From NCBI GenBank assembly GCA_030998225.1, contig JAPYXD010000742.1, forward strand, positions 2,170,001 to 2,234,000: DNA of 64,000 nt, given 5' to 3'. This stretch comes from Diplolepis rosae. Its lineage: Eukaryota > Arthropoda > Insecta > Hymenoptera > Diplolepididae. Each line of letters begins with the position of its first letter. The first letter of the stretch is position 1. The notes beneath the pieces are model-generated. The model was not told where the DNA came from and did no database searches. It was given only the letters and a program-made list of their open reading frames with translations. This document shows, piece by piece, positions 54,862 to 64,000 of the stretch. A program made the position numbers and the translations under genes.

Positions 54862-55039
54862 TATATAGTATATATTGATGTACGTGCAGGCTCGTGCACC
54901 TGTGTATGAATGTGAGTGCACGTTTTCAGGTAGGCGCGAATAATTATAACTACAATTTTTAATGCGAGTGGCGAATGGTTTTTTAGGAGTATCTAAATTC
55001 AGGAAAACATTGATCGACATTGTAAATATCTCTACTGGA
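54862..55039. other. Sequence between foldback 1 and repeat X
   Basis: About 180 bases, no gene seen. Confidence 0.5.
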
Positions 55040-56036
55040 AAGTAGAAGAAAGAGGAGATAGCGCGAGAGAAAAAAGGAGAGCGTAAGAAAGAGAAAGAGG
55101 GAGAGATGTCCAGCGCGCGTACACTCATGCACTGTATATCATCATAGCTTTCGTCCGTTTGTCAATTTCTCTCGTCGTTCGGCTATGCACATGCCCCATA
55201 TACCCGTCTCTTTTGGAAACTTTTTGATGTGATCTGCTGTGCATCGCGAGGCTAGCATACATTCTATTTTCACACATCCTTCTTGTGCGCCTATCCTTGC
55301 TTCGATGCTTTAGCCAGCTGATCTCCCACAACAAAGGCCACGTGCTTTTTGTAATTAAAACCTAAAGACTCATCTGAACATTTAGAATAATTATGTTAAG
55401 GCTTTATAATTCATATAATGATTATAAGCCTAGAATAATTAAATATATATTTTAATTTAGTATGAAATATATTAGAAACTAAAATCGTTTCTACAATTTG
55501 ATGACAATGCATCAAATACTAAAAATCGGTGAGCGCATTTACTTTCTCACGATAAGTGTGGAAATAGGGGAGAAATATTCGACACCTGAAAATCAGCAAA
55601 TGGTGCAATAACTGAATCAGCACGTTGCAAAGTCCATCTAAATTCCTAAAATCTTCCTACCATTATTTTCTTGTCCAATCATAGATTCCTTAATCATCAA
55701 AAAACCCTACCATGTTTACCTCGCGATGAATCAGTAAAACAGATCAACGCCAAGCCAAACTTTGCAGTCCTCTAAACGTCTCGATACCGATCAGACCTTA
55801 GAGTAGTAAAGAAAATACTTTTCTTTCATTGTGCTCGTCTGCGGTCTTGATCGACAGTTCCTAGATCCTCGTTAGTTGATTAAATCCGTGAAACTTTATC
55901 TAACGAAATTATTTATTTTTGGAATCGTGTTGGGTGGACGTAAAATACAAAAGTCTTCATCTAGACGGAAGCAATTCTTTTATTTTTAGTATATCAAAAT
56001 TAAATTCGTCTTCGACGGGGCATTTACAAGGTCTAA
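55040..56036 (-). repeat. Dispersed repeat X, copy 2
   Basis: Inverted partner of 42918-43850 about 12 kb away, visibly diverged. A related reading frame on the minus strand (55334-55125) shares EISWLKH.SKDR and ASLAMHSR with copy 1. Confidence 0.6.
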
Positions 56037-56880
56037 TTTGTTGATCGTGAACGGTCGGTATACCTATTTCACTAGTTGAGGATAACTCGTAAACTATTAT
56101 CTAGTGATAGACTCTTCGCAATCGCATCGAACGTGTATCAACGGAAATCTTCGGCGGACCATCTAGAGTCCAATTCCAGTTTTTCGCAGTTTTTCTTTAC
56201 CAAAATAAAACGGCACAAAGCAGCGAGGAATCGCAGAAAATTAATACTACTGAATCTCAAAACGGTAGTGATAATTTTCATAAAATATTTGAATTAGATT
56301 TAATAGGGAAATTTTAGCGGTGAAAAGAGCGATTTTAAAAGCACTCAACCCTTTTCTGGTTGAAAGCCAACCGTTATATTCTCTTATTAAACTTAAAAGA
56401 AAAGTGGAAACAGTGTTTGATTGTGTGTGCATCACGCAAGGGACAAGAGTGGTTTCTTTTGGAAGCCACAAATAAATAAAATCAAGTTTGGCCCGGATAA
56501 CTCAGGACTTCATCAATGGGAACGCACTCTCTTCCTTGCTCCTGCTTTCCAGAGATCTGGTATGATTAAGAACCTAGGAATATAATCTAGGATAAGCTAA
56601 AGTACAACTGTATCATTCCGATTCACCTCTCTCTTGTTCTATATACAAAACGTTCACATCGGATTATTCGTTTCCTTCTGCTTGAAAATAAAACTATCTT
56701 TTATTTATGCGAATAATTGCCGCCTGATTTAAATTTATTCAACGCATTTTTTCCGCTCTTCTTACTTTTCAAAATTAAAGGTGATACGCGTAGGCGTGAA
56801 GAATACACTCTCAGTCCGAGAGTAGAAGACCAACGATCCCACATAATAATAAACGAATTTGCTTAATATTTATATTAACC
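56037..56880. other. Unassigned sequence before foldback 2
   Basis: No supported gene. It has polyadenylation-like AATAAA motifs; probably part of insertion K. Confidence 0.4.
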
Positions 56881-58537
56881 CATTAACGCCCAAAATCACA
56901 GACTTTTTAACTCATTTTTGGCTCTTATTGACTAAGCGAAAAAGGGAATATATCATGACCAAACCTTGTATACATAATGTTTTTGGGTCTCCTCTTTCGA
57001 TTTATGAAGTCAAAATTACATTATCGTTCACTGGAAAACCAATATGGCGGATTTTATTTAAAAAAGTACCGAAAATTTGAAATTTTTACAAAAATTTTTT
57101 TTTTCAAATGGATAAATCATATTGATCTATTTCAAACTATGGACAAAGTTGGACAAAATAGTTGTAGTTTATGAAGAATATTTTTTGTTCAAGCTCCCTG
57201 TCTTATGTTTTCCAAAATGGCGTAAAACTATGGAAATTTGGAAAATAGGCGTTTTTATGACATTTCTAAGATAATTGGATAATACACGGAATTTCATTGA
57301 TCAAATTGGCAAATTTTGATTGATCAATTATCTACAGACCTCTTCTAGTATATGTTATGCCCTGATTAATGGCTGATTCAATATGGCGCTTGGAGAACTT
57401 GGGAAATACCGAGTTTTTTCAAGATTATCGGTGATGAAAATTCCTGAACCTTTATTAAATTCAATTTTCCTATGTTTCTTGGTATAGTATATGAAAATCC
57501 GGTGACAGTGTTGAAAATCCAAAATCGCGGATTCAATATGGCGGTCCAAATATTGACGATTTTATAATGTGCTAATCAAAAAAATATTTTCGTATTGAAT
57601 GTAACATTTGTGATCAAAAGTGTCTCTAGACATTTTTTGATCGAGAGCGCTGATTCAGCGGAAAAAATTCGTAAAGTTCTGAATTTATATTTCGTGATCT
57701 GCTGTTTGCTTTAGCTTTCTTAATATAAACGACAATTTTCTATGAAAAACATACAAAAAAAATTATTATACAGAATTATATCGCCCGTTCGCCGGTTCTT
57801 ATAAACGTTTCCCAAAACTTACCACGTGAAGGTGGGCGGTCGAGAGTCTCTTTTTTAGTTTTTTTTCTTAATTTTTCGGATTTTATAATTTTTTTTTGTA
57901 ATTTTTAAGATTTGTACGTACTTTTATATTTCCTATAACTTTCTCACTCTGATATTCAAACATTGGAGAATGTGCCATCAACGATAATCTTGAAAAAGCT
58001 CGGTATTTGCCAAGTTCTCCAAGCGCTATATTGAATCCGCCATTCATCAGGTCATTACATATACTAGAAGAGGTCTGTCCATAATTTATCAATCAAAATT
58101 TGACAACTTGATCAATAAAATTCCGTGTATCATCCAATTATCTTAGAAATGTCATGAAAAAACGTCTATTTTCCAAATTTCCATAGTTTTACGCCATTTT
58201 GGAAAAAATAAAACATAAGGAGCTGGACCAAAAAATATTTTTCATAAATTACAACTACTTTGTCCACCTTTGTCCATAGTTTGAAATAAATCAATATGTT
58301 TTATCCATTTGAAAAAAAGAATAAAAAAAAAAAATTCAAATTTTCGGTACTTTTTAAAATAAAATCCGCCATATTGGTTTTCCTGTGCGCGATAATGTAA
58401 TTTTGACTTCATAAATCGAAAGAGGAGACCCAAAAACATTATGTATTCAAGGTTTGGTCATGATATATTCTCTTTTTCGCTTTGGCAACAAGGGACAAAA
58501 ATGAGTTAAAAAGCCTGTGATTTTGGGCTTTAATGGG
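56881..58537. mobile_element. Foldback element 2, piggyBac-like termini
   Basis: Flanked by TTAA on each side (56877-56880, 58538-58541) with termini CCCATTAACGCC / …TAATGGG, as for piggyBac-type elements. Arms of ~690 bp are strongly palindromic. No transposase is encoded. It is a non-autonomous MITE-type element. Confidence 0.7.
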
Positions 58538-58662
58538 TTAACTGAATTCAGCAGTTTGGACGACCTCTGCGTACTCATTTTACTAATAAATAAAATGTAT
58601 TACGGGTAATTGTTTTTAATTTTTATGGATTTTATTTAACTTAATAATACCCGTGCGTAACA

Positions 58663-59165
58663 AGAGGGGAAGTTTTATAAGCACACTCATCCGAAAACTG
58701 GGAAAGATATTTGGAGTCAAGCAATTAACCACTTCGGGATATCGGCCTCAGACTAATGTTTCACTTGAGCGTAGGCATATAGTACTCACCGATTACATAA
58801 AACATTATGCAGATGGTTTTGATGACTGGGACCGATTGTTGCCCTTCGCGATACTTGCATATAATACATCCCTAAATAAATCAACCAATTTTACACCATT
58901 CCAATTAGTTCATGGAAGAGTAGCATGGATGCTTAGTTTATTCCCAACCGCAGGTAAACTAGAAACATATGGACCCTATCTTCGAGACCTGATCATTCGA
59001 CTAAACGAAATTAAAAAAATCACTGCGAAAAATATGATTCAGGCCAAAGAGCATTCGAAATTATGTTATGACAGGACATCGTGACCTCTAAACGCCGCTG
59101 TTGGTGACTAGGTAATGGTTTTAAAAGATGCTTGCAAGATCAAATTTGATAAACGAGACGTTGGG
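58663..59165 (+). pseudogene. Element D integrase fragment 3 (core to C-terminus)
   Basis: Continues the core from 47857: RGSFISTLIRKLGKIF, TSGYRPQTNVSLERRH (catalytic Glu) and AILAYNTSLNKSTNFTPFQL, then …IQAKEHSKLCYDRTS. Stop at 59084, then a short decayed C-terminal part. The B-family solo LTR follows. Confidence 0.8.
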
Positions 59166-59169
59166 ACTT

Positions 59170-60568
59170 TATGACGGGTGACCTCCGCTGAAACGTCAAA
59201 AATAAAAATGCATTTAACAAGGTGGACCCGAGGATTCGGGATTACTCCCGGTGTCACCTGCGTCATTTAGGCGGCTTCCAACATGAGCGCCTGGCGTCTC
59301 CCGGCGCCATATTTATAAATTGTTGCGACCCTGAAAAAATGAAACTTAGCATGCAAGGAAGAGCGAAGCCAAGCAGTGGTTCCGGCTAGGGTGATTTTGG
59401 ATTCGGGAGTTCGGATCAGGCTTGTTTAGATTTGGAGGTTAGGAAGGATTTAGCCTACCATTTATACTACGCAAAATCCAGTAAAACAAGCCAACATTCA
59501 AAGAAAAATTAGAGATACAGATTTTTAAAAAAGAACTACGGGCAGAGCCTTGGCTCGATATAAAAAAAATGGTAAACAAAATTCAAAATTTTGTACGGCG
59601 TGCTTCGCCTTTATTATAACAATAATGAATAGTATTGAATATAATAATGAACAATGAATGGATGAAATGGCTCAAAGAAAGCCTGATAGTCGTTGGTGTC
59701 ATTAAAGGCGGAAGGGCGAAGAACTTTACCAGGAAATATTTTCAAAGGCCCGGAATGTAGTCTTTGATACTTACCGGACTCCTGGCAGCAATCTCGCGCC
59801 TTATTTCCTCCAAGTTAAAATCCTCGGCGTCCATTATTGTAAAAGGAAAAGCAAGTAATAAATTAGGAGACTGGACGCCTAACCTCTCTCGATCAACAAC
59901 AAGAACCAGCTGCACACCGAAAGTGTCGCGCAGTTTTATTACAACAGCTGGAAAGGCTGGCGCACGCGCATGAAGCTCAGGATTGTGCGGGCGACTCGTC
60001 TTGTGAGGACAACGGCGCCAGGCAACCAATAAGCTGAAGCGTCTATTGGTCAGCTTGCCCCATTGGCTTAAAACGTAGTGGGGTGCATTTAAATTACGTA
60101 GAGATTATACTGCACAACACCGCAGTTACAAACAGGCGATACAATTATGTACTATTATGTAATAATGCAAATTATTTTATATATATGGTGTGGCGATCCC
60201 AACTAAATATGCGCTTCATATATTAAACATAAGAGCAGCGTCGTGGCGGCATTGGATTTTATGGGATGCAGCGCGTGGTTGGTTTTAGATGCCATGCCTG
60301 CCGGGTGATGCCCTCTGTGGCTTGCCTGGGAATCCCTCTGCGTGCGATGGTAACACAGCGATCTCCTTGGCGGCGCCTTTCAAGCTGGTGTTATTAAATG
60401 AAAAAAAAAGAAAACGGCCAGGAATGAAATAAAATAGAAGAAATTTTTCTACATCAGCTCTCAGACTTTCCTCAACATTTCAAAGTTTTTATAAAAGAAG
60501 GTGGTCTTCGGCTCGATCCTGTCGTTCTCGGTCGAGGCAGCAAATGCAACGTAATCTACCACGTTACA
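59170..60568 (-). mobile_element. Solo LTR of the B family, minus strand
   Basis: A 1399 bp diverged copy of the B LTR, flanked by the 4 bp duplication ACTT (59166-59169, 60569-60572). Minus-strand start TGTAACG and end CGTCATA. It retains the LTR exon (59834-59775) and donor GTAAGT (59774-59769). It arose by recombination between LTRs of an older insertion in element D. Confidence 0.92.
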
Positions 60569-60770
60569 ACTTGTACCATAGTGGGTTTCACGGAAAACCA
60601 TAATGTGATTCTTGAAGCCGACGATGGTACAAGATTCACCAAATATGACGACAAGATCTTGGTCGTTCACTGTTGACAACAGTGTAACTGCGAAGCATAT
60701 TAGTAGCACTATTTTTAATTCTAATTCGTTCATAATTCAGATTTGTTTCCTACTCACGGGTCCGATAAAA
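60569..60770 (+). other. Element D pol-env junction
   Basis: No ORF of note apart from a decayed frame; an acceptor-like TTCATAATTCAG ends at 60740, 30 nt before the env start. Confidence 0.4.
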
Positions 60771-62740
60771 ATGTATTTTCATCTTCTCAACTTGTTATTT
60801 CTCTTCTGCTTCGCCTGGGCCAGCACCACAAGAGCAGAGTCCCGGTAATAGTATCCACGATTTGAAGCTAGTACTGGGATTTACTATGAACACCATGGAC
60901 CAGTAAGAAGAAGGGTTAGTAACTGGAGAATTAACACATTTCTCCATGTCGAAATACTTTATGACTCATTGGCCTACTACCAGCTGAAGAAGAAAGCTTT
61001 AAACAAACACTGCCGTCCCATGATGGAGGAGGAGTGTCAACGTATAGTTACTGATTATGATCTCCAACCATAATTGGATGCGGCCACTCGACTCCAAAAT
61101 TTAATTCCTCAAGAGGATTCGGGATTTTAGTGTGCCAGAAAATTACCGACTAATCTACCAAATGGTGTGAGCAAGAAGGGCTACACCAATATCAGGATTC
61201 TTGGGAGGAATAGTCGGTCCAGTTGCAGGGTTACTCACCTATGAAGACAGAGTAATGATGGATTCCAAAATTGATGATCTAAATCAGGCTCAGGCGGACT
61301 TATCACACCTAGTTCGAATACAAACTCATCTAGTTCGTTCCCAACTTGAACAGATAAATGAGACAGTCAAGGAAGAGGAATGTCAAATGTACTAGCTTGA
61401 ATCTGAATTACTATCAATAATGACTCGTGCAAACGAGATGGCAACATCCAGTGACCATATCACGCTTACACAGACGATCAGTGCATTCCTACATTTCGTG
61501 GAGCAAAAAGTAGATGATTATCTAAGGTCATCCTGCCAGCTTATAGACGTCGTATATGCATACATCTCAACAACTCAAGCCGATATTTTAGGATATTCAA
61601 GACCATTCTCCAAAAACATCATTTCCACTACCAGGGCCCAAAATCAGTATTGTGAAATTGACACAAATTTCCGAAACTAGAATCATCTCCAAAAATGGAA
61701 TGCTCCAAGTAATTATTAACATTCCCTTATTAGATGTAGCCGAATACACCTTATACGAAATGCACGCTCTACCGGTGCACCAACCTATTTGTAGAAACGG
61801 CACAGGAAGAGCATTAATCAGAAAATCGGTTACAGATTTCGTCATCGAGGACACCAGGCGCACGTACATGCTTCGAACTAAACCTAATCGCGCACTCTAT
61901 AGAGATCTCGAGAACTATATAATGTGCCCAGGACTATTCCCGATCTACGAGACGACAACTTATCCCAGATGTGAATTGCATCTTCTTTTGTATCCAACAC
62001 TCGCATCTTTCAAACTCTGCAACATCCGAGTATCCTACGAACAGCATCCATATTGGAAAACTACACGTGCACTTAACGGCTGGCTCTACTCTACGCCCAA
62101 GGAGATCGGCGAGGAAATAAAGTGTATTACCTAACAGACAACTAACATCAAGATAAACGGATTACGACTCATCAGGATTCCACTAGACTCCGAGCTGCGA
62201 ACGAGATTGGCAACTCTACAAGGGCTAGAACCCATTTCCGGAACTTCTTTGATAGTCTATAAACCTAATACTCATTTAGATGTGACCCAGTTATCTACAA
62301 ATTTGCACGAAAATTCTTCCGTGAGATTAACATTGCCTACTTCCCTACCAACTCCACAAGATCAACGGTACCGAGAAGGTGACAGGAAATTCGACCAGCT
62401 GGAACAGCAGTTCCATGACCTTAGCTTACAACGGCAAGAAAAGGCCAGTCATTCCAACCTGATACATGGATTCTTTGCAGGCATTGGATTGCTAGCACTG
62501 CTCTTTCTGGTGTACGCTTGCCATGCTAAAATTTTAATTGTTGCATTAACCTGCTGGACGTGTTGTCGTAGAAAGAAGTCGTCAACTTTTGAAAAATTAG
62601 ACTCAGCTACGACGCTGACAATCTCAGGAAAAATAGAGACGCCTGCCTCGTCTCACGATGTTTTTACACCTCCGTCAAATGGTACCAAGGAAGCTCCAGG
62701 ATCCGTTTATTTAATCATTATGATGATGTCAACACCATGA
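60771..62740 (+). pseudogene. Element D envelope gene, baculovirus-F-like
   Basis: Env with a hydrophobic signal peptide (MYFHLLNLLFLFCFAWA) from ATG 60771. Fragments follow in different frames: a KK-rich site then ILGGIVGPVAGLLTYED (fusion-peptide-like) near 61190, a heptad-rich region, Cys-rich ectodomain parts (61652-62134), and a C-terminal anchor (FFAGIGLLALLFLVYACH) with a basic CWTCCRRKKSS tail. Many stops and frameshifts; dead. Domain order matches errantivirus envelopes. Confidence 0.85.
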
Positions 62741-63112
62741 ATCAGCATTCCTAAACAAACGCTTCAACCAGTCTAAATTAAGGAACTACTCTTTTACTGC
62801 GACAGGGTCTTGTAGAGATCCCATTGCCGTTTCCAACAAGAAAGGAATCAACATCCTGCTTCCAGCAAAGTAGTGTTGTGATAGTGATATAAAAAGAGAA
62901 TGAAGTCTCTAGAAAGTGCTTAAATGGAGGAATGAAGGGTTTGACCCAAATTACGAAAATAATGAACAATTTAAAGTCTTTTATGTGTTGAGGGGTGACA
63001 GAGTATGGTAATCATAAATTGAAGTTGAAACCTAGTTATAAGATCTGATAGAAATAATAGTCTCGGACACTGGCAATAATCGGGGACGAGCATTTATATT
63101 CCGGGGCGGGTT
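62741..63112 (+). other. Element D 3' noncoding region and polypurine tract
   Basis: No gene. It ends in CCGGGGCGGGTT (63101-63112), a purine-rich tract against the LTR start. Confidence 0.6.
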
Positions 63113-64000
63113 TGTTACGACAGACCCTTCATGAGTGAGTAATCAAATCACAGATGGAATGCTTCCGTGGCCAATACGTAATTTTATCATGCGTGCCGTG
63201 GACTCTTTTTTCCTTCTTCGTCTGTTCTCTTGGTTTCTTCTAGCTTTCAATCTCACATGCACCGGTTGCACTACAGCTCATGTGAGATAGATGAGGAGGG
63301 CGCTGGGAGAGGATGGTGACAATCAAGTAAGACGCAACATCTCCTTCATATTCTTGCTCTCCTAATACAATAGAGTTCCAGCGCGACCTTAAAATGCTAG
63401 TAAAAATACAATTTAACAATTCTAGCAACATTCGTATTATTCTGTAATTATCGTAATAATAATAATTATTATTATAATAATTAATTGTATAATAATTATT
63501 ATTATTGGAATGGCAATTTCAATGAAGTAAATTAAACATTTCACTTTGATTTGACATAAGTGCACGTGCCCTGCAACAATGTTTAGCTTACGCGTTATCA
63601 GCGTCAGCATTTTAAGGTCCCTCAACTTCCTGCCTTCGCTCCCGCAGTAGTCAGCAGGAGTCGAGTTTCAAATTCGCAAAAGTCCCTTCCATGCATACAC
63701 CCAGGCCAACAAGGCTAGTTTTTACCGATTTTCGCCAGCATTGTTCTTCGACTTCTTGGGCGGACAAGATGTCAAGCGGGTCGGGTAGAAAAAGGGACAG
63801 GCGACTGTTTCCTCGCTACGTCCGTGTTTCCCATCACGAATCGCGTCGGAAGAGTTACTCCAAAAGCTCTTCAGATTGAAAAATTCGGGTACACTTGGGG
63901 GTGTTTTGGGACGTAAATTGGGTAAACTAATCGCGAGAACAAATTTAAATGCTGTGTTCAACCGGTCTAGTTCGGGAGTGAAACGAAGTGCCAACCGCTG
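63113..64000 (+). repeat. Element D 3' LTR, running off the window
   Basis: Starts TGTTACGA after the polypurine tract; the inverse TCGTAACA ends the 5' LTR at 44663. It includes an ATT-rich stretch near 63440-63510 and a short basic ORF (63768-63879). Its right end is outside the window. Confidence 0.65.
63440..63515. repeat. AT/ATT-rich simple repeat
   Basis: Imperfect ATT/AAT repeats within the D LTR. Confidence 0.7.

Larger units (their letters stand above)
47858..58662 (+). mobile_element. Insertion K, LTR-like, within element D integrase
   Basis: The insertion begins TGTTACGAG (47858) and ends GTGCGTAACA (58662), inverted LTR-type termini, and splits the integrase core. G-rich flanks (AGGGG on both sides) hint at a target duplication. 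Minus its nested inserts (element I, two foldbacks) only ~2.4 kb remains, with no coding motif; it could be a solo LTR related to that of element D. Repeat X copy 2 lies inside. Confidence 0.4.

Noticed and set aside
63768..63879. A small Ser/Arg-rich ORF in the D LTR
   Set aside because: Too short, no second copy to compare in the window.

Overview
This window looks like repeat-dense, AT-rich arthropod DNA, most likely from an insect and possibly a hymenopteran (family-level impression only). I find no host gene, tRNA or rRNA. Nearly every coding stretch belongs to a transposable element, and many elements sit inside one another. The main classes are Ty3/Gypsy elements (several with envelope genes), one BEL/Pao element and foldback DNA elements.

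Layout from left to right. (1) Element A, 1-27121, plus strand, starts upstream of the window. It is a large env-bearing Gypsy-type provirus: leader, gag, a -1 frameshift signal, protease, RT, a tether with an AT-hook and integrase. Downstream lie an unusual set of genes: an envelope-like ORF with a CARD-like N-terminus, a tandem dsRNA-binding-domain ORF, an intact baculovirus-F-like env, a spliced antisense gene, two related Cys-rich ORFs and a dsRNA-binding/zinc-knuckle ORF. A polypurine tract and a 1.6 kb LTR follow. A is broken by a 1.0 kb non-autonomous insertion (3053-4088) and by (2) element B, 4497-14651. B is a nearly intact Gypsy element with a 4 bp target duplication, full gag and pol, a downstream Arg-rich ORF and a short coding exon plus splice donor inside its LTR.

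(3) Element E, about 27122-42917, minus strand, is a BEL/Pao element (gag, protease, RT-RNase H, integrase, tRNA primer site). It is interrupted by (4) element F, 31900-39370, minus strand, a degenerate errantivirus-like provirus with gag-protease, pol and env, and a 4 bp target duplication. (5) Element D, about 43.9-64 kb, plus strand, is another env-bearing Gypsy element. It has lost gag and RT, and its integrase is split by nested insertions. These include an LTR-like insertion K (47858-58662) that holds the young Gypsy element I (48176-53234, LTRs identical by eye) and two large foldback elements. A solo LTR of the B family (59170-60568) sits between D's integrase and env.

How the parts work together. 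In each Gypsy element gag packages the RNA and pol supplies protease, RT and integrase. A and B both carry the heptamer G GGA AAC where a -1 shift joins gag to pol. In A, six downstream ORFs start a few bases after a splice-acceptor-like site, and its LTR carries a GTAAGT donor, so the accessory genes and env are probably made from spliced subgenomic mRNAs as in complex retroviruses. The two dsRNA-binding proteins suggest an RNAi-directed role. The best candidates for something undescribed are the accessory region of A (18-25.4 kb) and the LTR-exon/accessory gene of B. All family assignments rest on motif reading, without database searches.
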